This document shows positions 24,313-35,609 of a stretch of DNA of 64,000 bases, in pieces. The notes beneath the pieces are model-generated. The model had not been told where the DNA came from. It did not search any database and worked only from the letters and a program-made list of their open reading frames with translations. The position numbers and the translations under genes are program-made. How positions within the stretch are numbered: the first letter of the stretch is position 1; each line of letters begins with the position of its first letter. Source of the stretch: Effrenium voratum (Eukaryota > Sar > Dinophyceae > Suessiales > Symbiodiniaceae); NCBI GenBank assembly GCA_963377175.1, contig CAUJNA010003101.1, positions 434,501 to 498,500 of the forward strand, in the 5' to 3' direction.

Positions 24313-25247
24313 CTTAAACGTGGCCTATGGCCTGGTCTTTGTGCAAAGGTAAATTGAGAAATGATGCCTTGCGGAACCCGAGATTTTGGTTGGAGGATCC
24401 CGCCCGGCCCGTTTCCTACCATCTCAACCCCATGATCACTTCTGCACTAGTTCTGTTTCCTGATCCAAGGAAAATTGAAACTGAAACAACAGATCAGAAT
24501 ACATAGTTGGTGATAGCTTGGCTGCTGTTGACAAGTTGGTCCACGTCGGCAATCGATTGAGGCACCTGCCTTCAACACAACAGCCTTTCAAATTGCCGAC
24601 CATCAATCAAAGACGCTCGGCATGCCATGCGGAGGCATGGCAAACCTACCAGCAAGCATGAGCACAAGAACAACTCACGAGTCGTCATCTTGAGAAATAC
24701 CGCGGCTAAACCCTTTGGCGAAGTGAGACAGTGGTAAAAGGTTGGGAGGGTGGGGGGGAAGCGACACATAGCCGTCCCTGGTCAAACATATAACAACATA
24801 TGTCTTAATTAGTGTGTGCATGTCATCTCCCTCTCTCTCTCTCTCTCTTTTGCCCAGCTTCTGCACGCTGAGACATTGGAGCTTTGTTGCTCATGGTCGT
24901 CGTTTCAGCGAGCTGCACGCAAAGCTTCCTGAGCAAAGATCACATAGCGGAAGTTGCATGCAAGCCGAGGCAAGGAAGCAAAACACTTATATTGGGCTTG
25001 TATTGGACCACCTGTGGACTTGCATTGGCATTTGTCTGGCTGTTCCTGGCCATTCGGGTGGCCAGGGTCCAATTCTTTCAACCTCACATGGGAACCAAAA
25101 AAGGAGAACCGCCATTTGGGTCCAAAGCAAAGACATCCCATCTTTTCCCCAGGCGCCCGGGCCCCGCCCCGGTGCGAGTGGAGGCCAAAAGACGCAAACG
25201 CCCGACGCCCGGCTCGCCCGAGTCGGGCCGAGTTGCCGGACGAAGGC

Positions 25248-25319
25248 CTCCCGAAGCAAAGACCACGGCACGCTGCAGAGGGAGGAGCCCAGTAGCAACT
25301 CCTCCAAGTCCGGCCAGTC
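25248..25319 (-). CDS. internal exon, 24 codons, unknown protein
   Basis: A 72-nt phase-0 exon with a GCTGAG-G acceptor and a CGGGAG-GC donor. Reads DWPDLEELLLGSSLCSVPWS followed by LLRE. It shares strand, composition and border style with its neighbours. Confidence 0.55.
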
Positions 25320-26185
25320 CTCAGCGCGCGAGGGCCCGCTGGCTTTCAGGTAGCATCCCTGGTCGGAAGTGGACATCTGAGACCTGTAAACTGCTGGCTT
25401 GCATGTTGAATGCGTCCAAGTTGGAAGTCTCCCATGTGTGTGATTGAGGGTAAAGCCCAAAGGAGACCAACCACGAACTGAAGGGCTCTACCACTGACAC
25501 ATTGCCAAATCAGAGCCTTCCCAACTTTCCATGGCTGGTTGCCTCTTGGCGGTTCATTCACACATGCGCAACTCTGTTCTGGAAAGGTGACATCAAATCG
25601 CTTGAACTCTCCGTAAACTGGGAAACCAAGTTTAGGCAACGCAACAAGTACAATCCGAGAAAATCTGGACAGCCCCTGGCGCACACATCAACTGCCACCA
25701 GCAGCATCATCAGCACACGCAACCATAATCGCGCTGGCATCGCAACTCCAGCAGGATCCGCAACATCGAGAAGTGCAACCGACATTCCAAAACATATAAA
25801 TCAACAGTCAATCAATGGAATTAATAAAACAGTTTTTGCAGGGGCCCTTGCAGCTTGCACGTGTGAGGAAGTGTGCCGAAGCCTGTTCCGGCCGAGAGTC
25901 TGCATCACTCTTCGGGCTGAAAGGCTGCTGAATCCACTCCAGAACAGACTGGTACAGAAGCTCGAAGCTCTTCCTGCACCAAACCAACTCACTAACTCAC
26001 TGGGTATTCTGGGCGGCTGAATCGGAACTTACACCACGGCGAATTCTCCCGGAGCCTCCAGAGAGAGGGCTGAAGTGAGCCACACATTATTTTTTACGGC
26101 AACAGAGTACTATGCTGAAAGCAGTTTCCCATGAGATCCCCCGATTTGTTTTCCGCTACTCTTGCATCTGTCCGTCAGTCCGTGC

Positions 26186-26322
26186 CTAAAGGTGGCCAGC
26201 AGCTTGATGGCCACTTGGTGCACGGCCAGGTAGACCCGAACCGCCTTCTCCATGTGAGGCGTGAAGTTCCGATCTCCCTGAAACACGTCCAGCACGATGG
26301 CCCGCAACATCCGCGGGATCGC
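26186..26322 (-). CDS. internal exon, unknown helical protein
   Basis: A 137-nt exon with a GGCCAG-G acceptor and a TTTAG-GC donor, reading AIPRMLRAIVLDVFQGDRNF, then TPHMEKAVRVYLAVHQVAIK and LLATF. Its phase matches the upstream exon (26560-26665), which ends in phase 0. Long amphipathic helices; the look is of an armadillo/HEAT or RIH-like helical scaffold, but this is impression only. Confidence 0.65.
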
Positions 26323-26559
26323 CTGGCCATTGCCCCGATACGGTGCCATGCTTCAACTGCAAGTCACTATCGGTAGCATAAAGCGAGTGCCGGAGCACTG
26401 GAACCAATCCACTGGTGAGTCAAAGGATACGACGTGTCTCAACATTTAAAAGAAATGAGTCACAGCTACTTGAACAGCTTGCTTTAAAACAAGCGCGTGC
26501 CTTGTTTCAGACCATGAATCTTGGACCCCGCAAATCAACGCCAACAAACGCGAGGGAGC

Positions 26560-26665
26560 CTTGCGGATGCAGACGGCCACCCGGACTTCGTTCACCTGTC
26601 CGTTGGGCAGGCGCAGTGCGTCGTTCCGGCGGTAGAAGAGCAAGCTCAACTGAGAGAGGATGTTC
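26560..26665 (-). CDS. internal exon, unknown protein
   Basis: Acceptor CTCGCGAG-G, donor CGCAAG-GC, 106 nt. After one split-codon base it reads NILSQLSLLFYRRNDALRLP, then NGQVNEVRVAVCIRK. The leading base completes the codon left by the 33702 donor, so the two exons could be consecutive despite about 7 kb between them. Confidence 0.6.
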
Positions 26666-27637
26666 CTCGCGAGGCACATTTCACACACGAAGACCGTGCT
26701 TCAAGGAAACCTCTGATCAATCAGGAGCATGGTGACCAACCAGCAAGCGTGGAAATCTATGGCGCATGACTGGAAGCTTGCTGAACACAGGCTCAAACTC
26801 AAGCCGCAGTTGAAACTGCAGCTCGTTTCATGCTTCATGGGCTGAGGCTAACTGCTTTCGCCCAGGCTGCCAATGCTTTATCCCTTACACCCTTGACTAA
26901 CCACTCGCAACCAAATCTGTCCAACACATCCCCGCTCCCTTACACTGAGCTTTGATTGGCACCACGTTTTGTATGGCTTGTACTCTGACCCCCGGCTGAT
27001 TGGAGTCCTTCCCTTTCTCCCGAATCAATCTCTCCTGGGGAAGATCCTGGACCCATGGGACTCCTCCAGGTAGAAGCTCAGCCTGCAACTCGACCGAGAT
27101 GGCCAGCGGGGGCCAAGTTGCTTGGATTCCAAGAGGGAACCTAGCCAACAACAGGGGAAGAAAAACCAATTGCACCTATAGGATTGGGAAGCCTGGCCGA
27201 GAGAGGAATGTGCTTTTTGTTGAAGTGTCAAGTCAAAACTCCCGCGCGTGATGGGGGCACATGGTCGAGCCATGCCCATTCTTCCAGGAATCATACTCGT
27301 GGAAACAAACAAAACACTAGGGGGAGCGGTGTGTCTTGACGGGAGTGGCTTGAGATGAAAACCGAAGGAAAACTGAAGCCCACGTTGTGGTCACCGGATT
27401 TCTTGCTTCTCTAATTAAAAGAAAGGGGGAGAAAGGTTCCCTGCGCAGGGTTGGTCAAAAGTGGCACCAGAGTCGAAATTCGGCCCCTGGTAGCGGGAAA
27501 CCAAATCAAACCAGCCACCTATTCTCGCTTTCATATTGTAGGAGCGACTCGGAGCAATCCTGTGTCAAAATAGGACCCCAACAAGCTGGTGGTTCTCATT
27601 TTGGTTTCCTTCCGCCCCCAAACGGGGGGGGGGGGGT

Positions 27638-27769
27638 TCTTGTTTGTTCTGTGCTTGTGTCACAGCATCCACTCATGCAACAATCTCCTGCGCCATCATC
27701 TCAAGCACGTATGCTGACTGTGGTACAGTTTACACTTGTTACTATTGGAACCAAACACTGCTTACAATG
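27638..27769 (+). repeat. dispersed repeat, copy 1
   Basis: Starts TCTTGTTTGTTCTGTGCTTG and ends ACCAAACACTGCTTACAAT. A second, longer copy lies in the same orientation at 33133-33306. High identity in both outer thirds suggests a recent mobile or duplicated sequence. No coding content. Confidence 0.85.
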
Positions 27770-27968
27770 ATGTCCAAATGGGATTAAAAAATGCACGCGG
27801 AACAAAACAAATGCGGGGCCCAACCAAAATAATAAATGCACCTGGATTAAAAAGCAAGCACCCGCCACCCGCGCCAAAAACAAAGCCCCCCCCCCAAAGC
27901 AAGAGAGAAGGAGAGGAGAGATAGCCAAGCCAACGCCCGGTCCTTGGATCTTTGGTACCTTGTTCCTT

Positions 27969-28253
27969 AAATCCCAAATTGTCATCTTTACTAAACCCAT
28001 GTTTTCTTACATGTCTTTTGTTTACAACCTGCCACAATCAAACCCACAAAGGGGGTAGTACTTCAAGTCTTGTTGCCTGGCCCCTGAAAAATACAACCTG
28101 CCCATTGCAATTGCCTCTTAGCTAGTCAAGTAATTTAGATTTGGGCTTGCTCCTCAAATCCAAAATTGTCAGTTTTACCAAACCCATGTTTTCTTACATG
28201 TCTCTTGTTGACAACCTGCCCACAGTCAAAACCACAAAAGGGGTAGTACTTCA
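27969..28253 (+). repeat. about 98-bp direct duplication (two copies)
   Basis: Copies at 27969-28066 and 28156-28253, both running from AAATCC(C/A)AAATTGTC to GGTAGTACTTCA with scattered substitutions. A short phrase AGTCTTGTTGCCTGGCCCC follows each copy at different distances, so the original unit was longer and one copy gained an insertion. Confidence 0.85.
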
Positions 28254-28330
28254 GCCCCCAGCTTGACATCATATCAGGGGCCCCCAAAATAAAGTCTTGT
28301 TGCCTGGCCCCCCACAAGAAAAACAAAAGA

Positions 28331-28545
28331 AAGCTCCAGCAAAAGTAAATCAAACGGAAACTCAAGTCTACCAATACTAAATCAAATGGGAACTCACTTC
28401 CACAAATGCAAACTCAGTTCCAAATCTCAAAAGGCTCCTAAGTCAAATGGAATTTCAGTTCCAATCTCAAAAGGAAGCTCCAGCAATACTAAATCAAATG
28501 GAAACTCAAGTCTACCAGTACTAAATCAAATGGAAACTCACTTGA
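28331..28545 (+). repeat. about 70-bp direct duplication and short internal repeats
   Basis: A block starting AAGCTCCAGCAA and containing CTCAAGTCTACCA(A/G)TACTAAATC occurs at about 28331-28400 and 28471-28541. Shorter CAAATGG(A/G)AACTCAC phrases recur between them. Confidence 0.85.
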
Positions 28546-28689
28546 ACTGGATCTTAAGATAGTATTCCAGGTGTATCGTTGGGGGGGCCCCCCTCTACCA
28601 ATCCAGGACATTAAATTTGGCCATCTACTTTTTTCCTTCTGCGTCGGCACAACCTCAATTGTGGTCGCGGAGCAGGTTGTCCGAACGCA

Positions 28690-29725
28690 GGATGTCGAGT
28701 CGAGAGGATTATTCTGGGAGAACCAACTGCGCCGGCTTTCTTAGGAAGCCGTCATAAGGGCGTGAGTTCCCAGGAAGAGACCATCGATCTTTCGATGAAT
28801 GCTGAATTGCCATCGTATGACGGCCGTGTTAGCTGGTTTCGGTATGAAGATCTGGTACGGGATCGGATGACATTCACGGTTATGGAGCCCGCGAAACAAG
28901 GCCCGCTTCTCAAGAAACGCCTCGTCGAGGACGCAGCAATAGCCCGCAAATTTTTGGGTAATGAGAAACTCATAGAACCGGACAACGGCGTGAGAATTTT
29001 CTCAATTTCCTTTCCTTCGCGGCTACTTCTTGAAGGGCACGCAGAATGTCTTCCTTTATAGCTTCCTCAGTCTCTTCAATCATCGCCAAGGTATTTCTGA
29101 ACTTGACCTTTATCTGCAGAATCGAGGTTCTCCTGCGAAGACTGCGAGCATCTTGGGAAGATACAGCGCCCGGATTCACAGAGTCCAGTCCTGTGTAAAT
29201 TCAGGCAATCAATGACGCAAGTCAGAGCATGCGTGATCAGCACAATCTTAGAGTTGCTGAATTCGCAGGGATGATGCAGGGTCTGCCGCAAGGAGCCGCA
29301 GCACCTATAGTGCCCGATCCAACTTACTTCGACGCAGCACAACCAGAAAACTTTGAAAGGTTTGTGCGAGGTAAGAAACAAGAGCATGCACAGGCTTTTC
29401 CACTGTCGGACAACATGTTAACATTGTTCTTCATCACGCAGAGTGAGCTGTCAGAAGGCCAACGATAAGCATTCTTAGAATTATACAGCTTCCTCAGTAG
29501 ATAAATGAGACCACTGTTGTGGCCTTCCCACCGTTTCCAGAACCTGTGTCTCAGGATGCAAATATCCGTCCAAGTGGCGGAGGCAGATCCTTGAGCAAGG
29601 AGATTATGAAGGAGAAGCAGGATTCTGGGTAGAAGATGAGGATGGTGCAAGGAAACATACAAAACGTGTCGATTTTCCCAAAACTTGGAAGAGGTTGGGA
29701 AAAGAGGGGACGCCGAAAAAATGAG
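28690..29725 (+). pseudogene. decayed Ty1/copia-type retrotransposon gag fragment
   Basis: The plus strand encodes pieces of one gag-like protein in all three frames. Frame one: LPSYDGRVSWFRYEDLVRDR, then KQGPLLKKRLVEDAA, to about 29010. Frame two: GTQNVFLYSFLSLFNHRQG onward to about 29200. Frame three: NLRVAEFAGMMQGLPQG, to the stop at 29468. A last piece, near 29570-29720, reads DYEGEAGFWVEDEDG. From memory, PSYDG-x-x-SWF-x-YE and the acidic GFWVEDEDG tail are typical of copia-type gag proteins common in Symbiodiniaceae genomes. At least two frameshifts and several stops show it is dead. No pol, LTR or primer-binding site was found. Confidence 0.8.
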
Positions 29726-31330
29726 TTGCAGCCCTGGATTGCTAGATTGCAAGGCTTGCCAAAGCTCCAATCTGCGTGCTTAAAAACGAATCACATGGGT
29801 GTGTCGCCACCAAAGGGACCCCCGGAAAAGGCTGACCATGCACACTATCCAGCAGCCTGTATGTTTTTGAGGTTGCACGAAACATGATGTTCTTTCCCCC
29901 AAAACCAAAAAAAGCCCCAAAATGGTGGGTTTTCCTCTGTGCTGCCCCCATTCCATTGTAACTCGTGTCGCACCATCTCAATTTCTATCCGTCACCCTGA
30001 GGTTGACACGTTCGTCCTTTGCCACGGAAATCCTGATAAAAGTATAAAGATGCGCTCAGAATGACCTTTGGACCAATAAGGCGAGGGATCAGCGCAACCG
30101 ACAAAAAAGGAAAGGTAGACAAGAGAGGTGTGTCGTTTGCAGGGCACCTGTGTGTTAAACAGAAACCAAAGGCAACTACCCCTTGAGGAGTTCTCTTGCA
30201 TCTCGGCTCCCGCGGCACTGTGTGTTGCGCTGGGCCCGCTCACCATGCGGCGGGGAATACGCCCAGCAACCTTTTCCCAGTCTGTCTGGGTCTTGCTTTG
30301 TCAACCTCGGTTTTGGCAGAACCCGTCGCAACTCTCTCAACAGCGTTTTGGATCACCTCAAGGGGACAGCCCCTAGTGATCTATCCTTGGTCGACTTTCA
30401 GCGCCTGGACGCTCGAGATGTCTATCGTCGGAACAGTGAAAGGAATGCCATGGCCTGACAACTTAGCGCCGTGTCCTAGTTCCACCAACCCTGTTAAGCG
30501 AAAAGGGCAAACCCCGAACCCCAACCCCAGAACTAGCAATGTGGAAAGGCGGGCACTTCCTCCATCATAGGCAGGCAGTCGTTAGGTCTTGGCACAGGGT
30601 CCTCTGCGCGATTGCCTCACCACGACCACGGAGGAACCTGACTGAATTGGCTGCTTTCCCCTTGGTTTTCCCTTGAGCATCGCCAAGCCGGTGCCATCAA
30701 AGAAGAAACACCCACATGGTCCCGTGAAAATTTTGAAGCTTTTTTTTTAACTAATCCCAGCACGATGCGCAAGGCGGGGGCCGTTGCCTATTCGGATCGA
30801 AGCCATCACCAAGAGGTGACCCGCGTTTGCCAGCCCCTTGCTTTGCAAAAGCGGAGTAAATCTTGCTCGGGCGCTTCTCTGTTCATCTTGTGAGAACGGA
30901 ACTCGGCGGTGTCTGGCGCGTTTGAAGAAACCCAGTTTTGAGGAGTTTCCTTTCTCCCCTCAGACCTTTTGTTGAGTTAGCAGTCCTTGTTTGCTTGTCT
31001 TCCTTGCAGCTTTTCTGGCTCTTGCTTGGTGAGGAATGAGTCAAATGTGGTTCAGCCCGCTAGTTAACCACTGCCTGCTGGTGTCTGTTCGTTGTTAGTA
31101 GGGGTCACTCTCCTCTTCCAGCCATCTGAAAGCCACAAAACGTGGACAAAACGGTTGTTATTCTACATCTTGTACTAAAACTTCCTTGGGCACCGTCCCA
31201 ACTAGCTCCTTTCAGAAAGCCGAGCTAGAAGGTGCCAGGGCAGATGGCTGACAAAGGCAACTGACAACCCAACGCGCGTAGCATCCCGTTCAATATCTAT
31301 ACCTTGCGTGACTTTCATTACAATGTGGGT
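29726..31330. other. spacer DNA, one ambiguous island
   Basis: A GC-richer patch at about 30180-30460 is open in plus and minus frames; neither has a matching splice pair. No other feature is seen. Confidence 0.4.
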
Positions 31331-31349
31331 AAGATTCCGGGTATGATTC

Positions 31350-31621
31350 GCGGAAGCAGCAGCAGCAGCACCAGCAGTAGTAGTAGTAGTCGTAGCAGCA
31401 GTCGTCGAAGTAGTAGTACTAGTAGTAATATTGTAGTAGTAACAATGGTAGTAACAATGGTAGTAGTAGTAGTAGTAGTAGTAGTAGAAGTAGTAGAAGT
31501 AGTAGAAGTAGTAGTTCGTAGTGGTAGTAGTAGTTGGTAGTAGCAGTAGTAGTAGTAGTAGTAGTAGTAATAGCAGGAAGTAGCAGTAGTAGTAGTAATA
31601 GTAGTATTGTAGTAGTAACAA

Positions 31622-31677
<56 letters not shown>

Positions 31678-31744
31678 CTAGTGGCAGTAGTAGCAGTAAA
31701 TAGTAGTAGCAGTAATCGAGTAATCGTAGTAGTAGTAGTAGTAC

Positions 31745-31788
<44 letters not shown>

Positions 31789-32508
31789 AAAGTAGAAGCA
31801 GCGACTGTAGTGGCGCGGAAGACTTGAAAACACTTGGCGCTGGCCTTGGCAAGGCAAGTTCATTGCGCGGGTATGATTCGGGTATGATTCGCGGGTATGA
31901 TTCGCCAGCCAGGTGCAAAACGGCACTGGTTACAAACTCAGAATGATGAATGTAGTAGTAGCTGTGGTAGTAGTAGTAGTAGTAGCAGTAGCAGTAGCAG
32001 TAGTGGTAGTAGTAGTAGTAGTAGTAGCAGGGAAGCTCGTTGTCCGGGTATGATTCGGGTATGATTCCCGGGTATGCTTCGGCTAGGTGCAAAACGGCAC
32101 TGATTACAGACTCAGAATGATGTATGTAGTAGTAGTGAGTAGTAGCAGCGGCAGCAGCAGGAATAGTAGTAGTACAAGTAGTAGTAGTAGTAGCAGAAGC
32201 AGTAGTACTAGTAGTAGTAGTAGTAGTAGTAAAGGTTGTAGTCGTAGTAGTAGCAGTAGTAGTAGCAATAGTAGTACTAAAGGTAGTAGTCGCAGTCGAC
32301 GTGGTAGTCGTAGTGGTAGTCCTAGTAGTAGTAGGTTGTAGTAAGGGTAGCAGAAGCAGAAGAAGCAGCAGTAGAGTAGTAGTAGCAGCGGTAGTAGCGG
32401 TGGTAGTGGTAGTAATACTCGTAGCCGCGGTAGTAGCAGTAGTAGTAGTAGTAGTGGTAGTAGCAGTAGTAGTAGCAATTGGAGTAGTAGTAGTAGTAGT
32501 AGTAGTAC

Positions 32509-32571
<63 letters not shown>

Positions 32572-32630
32572 GAGTTGTAGTAGTAGTTGTCGTAGTAGTG
32601 GTAGTGGTAGTGGTAGTATTGGGTAGCGCT
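31350..32630. repeat. AGT/TAG triplet array with interspersed GGGTATGATTCG motifs
   Basis: About 1.3 kb of AGT-family triplets in several blocks, with non-triplet islands containing repeats of GGGTATGATTCG (for example near 31868, 31881, 31893, 32047, 32059). The phrase AGGTGCAAAACGGCACTG and the following ACTCAGAATGATG occur twice (about 31910-31950 and 32084-32122), so the array grew partly by duplicating larger segments. It produces a 571-codon minus-strand frame with no coding meaning. Confidence 0.95.
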
Positions 32631-32704
32631 GGTGGTGGTTGTTGTGGAGGCAGTGAACAACACAAAACGGTAGAAGAACAGTAGCATCTTGCAGCATACG
32701 TTTT

Positions 32705-32760
32705 AAGGGGTATGATTCGGGGGTATGATTCGGGGTATGATTCGGGGGTATGAATCGGGG
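32705..32760. repeat. tandem GGGTATGATTCG motif
   Basis: Four near-consecutive copies of GG(G)GTATGATTCGG at the right edge of the triplet region, the same motif found inside it and near 31337. Confidence 0.85.
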
Positions 32761-33132
32761 AGGTCCCACCTTCTGCCTTTTGAAGCAACTCAACACACCA
32801 AAAAAGGACAAACCCATACGATGTTTCCATATCTGTTCGCTCCGGCTCGCCGGAATTTCTCACCATGATTCTTGGCACAGTCATTGTCTTTTCCTTGTCA
32901 TTTACCATGCCGTGCACATATCAGAAGATTCTCACTTGAGCCCGTGAAAAGTTGCGCCTGTCCGCACTCGAGCGTTTCGGAACCCAATTCAAGGGCTACG
33001 GTGCAGTAATTCTACTACTGCACAACTCCGTATATTTCAGGCCCAGGGGCCGAGTGATTAACTCGCTCAATGGCAAAATTTTCTTTGGATCTGAGATGCC
33101 ATGAGCGGAAAGAAATGTGTGTCTGTTTTGTA

Positions 33133-33306
33133 TCTTGTTTGTTCTGTGCTTGTGTCACAGCATCCACTCATCCAGCAATCTCCTGTACCATCCATGCCTC
33201 AAGGCCTGGTAGCCTTGCATCTCTATCACATAGAGAGAAAAGCCCGCTTTGCTAACTGGGGTACGGTTTACACTTGTTCCTATTGGAACCAAACACTGCT
33301 TACAAT
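33133..33306 (+). repeat. dispersed repeat, copy 2
   Basis: Same orientation as the copy at 27638-27769. Outer parts match closely, but this copy has about 40 extra bases in the middle (around CTGGTAGCC...GAGAGAAAAG). Function unknown; no terminal inverted repeats seen. Confidence 0.85.
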
Positions 33307-33701
33307 ACACTTGGTCATCTACCTCTTCCATACATACTTACCTTCTGCATCGGAGTAGATCCAAGGTGTCTTCCGGGATTTATTGGGACCCCCTATTCAC
33401 AACCTCAGGGAGCACTATTAAAAAAACCACAGAACCATGGAAGGAGTTCAAATGGCGACGTTTGTTTGACACCATCCCTTTCCACCCTTCATCGAACATG
33501 TTTTGGATTCTGGCTCATTTGAGTCATACTCAAAACCTGTTCTTCAAATGGTCCACCCAGAACCATGTTTGAACAAATCCCACAAAGGCGCACTTCCGCA
33601 GACAAACTTGTGGCATTTGGGGACGAATTGACCCTTACCCTCCCATCAAAATAGGCTCAGCGCGGAGTCGAGCCCGGAGTCCCGGAGTCCCGGGCGAGCG
33701 C

Positions 33702-33766
33702 CTGCTGGTGCAGAGCCGGCGCTTAAAGGAGGCCTCTGCGCCCTCCTTGGTGGCCCCAGCGTCCGC
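33702..33766 (-). CDS. internal exon, unknown protein
   Basis: Acceptor TTGTCAG-G, donor ACCAGCAG-GC, 65 nt, reading ADAGATKEGAEASFKRRLCT with two bases of a split codon (AG). GC-rich island; the split codon is compatible with the exon at 26665. Not recognised. Confidence 0.5.
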
Positions 33767-34508
33767 CTGACAATTGGCTTGGGGTCCGGTGGTTTGCTCC
33801 GTTGGCTTGGTTTGGTTCCAGTGGTTTGCTGGAAAAACACTGAGTTTGAGTGGGGAGTGTTTGGAGGACAGTGTTTATGTAAAACGTTGCATGTCCACCC
33901 ACCATTCTTGAAGGTATTCCTCATTTGAACCGGATAGTCACTTGTACAGAAACGTCCGGTTGGCGGATTCGAATGGAAAGCGAGGCAATGGCGAAACCGC
34001 AAGGTTGCATTTTAGCAGAAGGGCAGGCAAGGGGCAAAGGGATCTTGGTGCTCCATTGTGGGAGATCAGGCGCTACCTCAGAATTGAATAAGAAAAGCAA
34101 CTGAAGCGTTGCTATAATATGCAGGGACCACCCGTTTTCAGCTACAGTCGTCCCTAGATCAGATCAAGCTCCTCTTGAATGTCACCTCTACACCCTGAGG
34201 GGAGCCTGGCTGAATCCGCTTGCCGTTGAAGACAAGTTTCTCAAATCCAAGTCTGAAATATCGGTATGCTCAGTGCATTCCTGGAGGGGAACCTGTTGAT
34301 TAGCGTGCCTAGGTTCCCTCAGAGGATCCTTATGTGCTCTTCCTCCTCATCTTCCTCCTCCTCCTCGTTGAGTTGACCATGCTGTATGCTCTCCCAAAAT
34401 AGGCTCCGCCAGACTGAGAAGACTGCAAGGACTGAAATGGCATTCCAAACCCAACAAACTGTCATTAGACAGAAAAGTGCGTTCTTTCTCTCTCGCTCTC
34501 GCTCTTAC

Positions 34509-34661
34509 CTCAGGAACAACAACAGGTAGTGACACCCCAGCCTGCTGCGCAAAGTACTGGAAGTTCACGGCGTTATACTGCCGATCCATGTCCAAAACGC
34601 CCCGCTCCTCTGCAGAAAGCACCCCCTTGGCCTTGTTGCCCTTCACCCCGTCATTGTATGC
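34509..34661 (-). CDS. internal exon, 51 codons, unknown protein
   Basis: A 153-nt phase-0 exon with a CTCTCAG-G acceptor and a textbook CCTGAG-GTAAGA donor. Reads AYNDGVKGNKAKGVLSAEER, then GVLDMDRQYNAVNFQYFAQQ and AGVSLPVVVPE. It is one of the best-delimited exons of the window; no domain recognised. Confidence 0.7.
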
Positions 34662-34737
34662 CTGAGAGCCAAGCTGTCGGAAAAGCGCCACAATCCTTCC
34701 CCCCCCCCTCACCCCCAAAAAGACAAAAACAGAAAGC

Positions 34738-34792
34738 AAACAAACAAACAAACAAACAAGCAAACAAACAAACAAACAAACAAAAAAACAAT
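34738..34792. repeat. CAAA tetranucleotide microsatellite
   Basis: About 13 tandem CAAA units with one CAAG variant. On the gene strand it is TTTG-rich and lies just upstream of the 34661 exon. Confidence 0.9.
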
Positions 34793-35525
34793 CATGTCTC
34801 CTGTTTATAGCTTCTGTATGTCCAGTTTGCACGGTCGGCATGCTTCCTTCACACATGTACAAAGTGAGGCAAACCATGTCCGTCATCAAGTTCCTTGGCT
34901 CTTTCTCTCTTTCTCTCTCGCTCTGGCTCCCTCTCTCTCTCTCTGCCCAACCCGCCAACGTGGCTCACTGAAATGCACTGCACTTCGGCACAATCCTTGG
35001 TCTAAAGAAGCTTGCAGTGTGTGTTGCTGCATTTCCCTGTTTGGGACACTGGACGCACTGGTTCTTGGCGAGAGGCGTCCATGTCGAAGGCCGGGCCGAT
35101 GATCACCTAGTGGCTTCCCATGGACAAACATAAAACCTAGGCCTTGTCCAAATGGAAGCCCCAGCCTCCCCAAACCAGAACACACGATTTGTAGCCGGCT
35201 TATCTTGCAAGGGACCCTACAACACACACGCAACAACAAGCCCAACGTACGGAGAACATACAACACATGGAACAAATACAACACCCCGGACCAAACCTGC
35301 GGAACTGGATACATTAAGGCAACATCCTCAACATTATCCTCTAAGTGGTGGTTAAAAGGGACCCCCCACTCCCACTTTTTAGCAATCTTGAGAACCCCTC
35401 AACATCTGCCCTTCAACTCCCTCAAACTGCCTTCATCGGATATGGCAAACCAAAACTTCGCAAAAAAATCAACGAGGCGTGGCCTCGGTCTCGGGGGCTC
35501 CTTTGGTGGTTCATGTCGTGGGCGC

Positions 35526-35609
35526 CTCCATGGTGCCCAGCTCGGGATCGTCCGTGAGCTCCAGGCAGTCCGTGGCTGCCTCCTGGTCCTGCGCCACCTC
35601 AAAGAGCTC
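35526..35609 (-). CDS. internal exon, 28 codons, acidic
   Basis: An 84-nt phase-0 exon; acceptor GTGCCAG-G, donor ATGGAG-GC. Reads ELFEVAQDQEAATDCLELTD then DPELGTME. Strongly acidic. No family recognised. Confidence 0.65.

Larger units (their letters stand above)
26666..28690. other. intron DNA with dispersed and tandem duplications
   Basis: No convincing exon. A minus-strand frame at about 26900-27175 (PLAISVELQAELLPGG and on) is protein-like but lacks a clean donor. A 12-base G run lies at 27625-27636. The remainder carries the duplicated blocks listed separately. Confidence 0.4.

Noticed and set aside
31202..32917. 571-codon minus-strand open frame
   Set aside because: It is a read-through of the AGT triplet array (poly-Thr, poly-Leu, poly-Tyr) with frame-independent openness; no protein-like sequence outside repeat.
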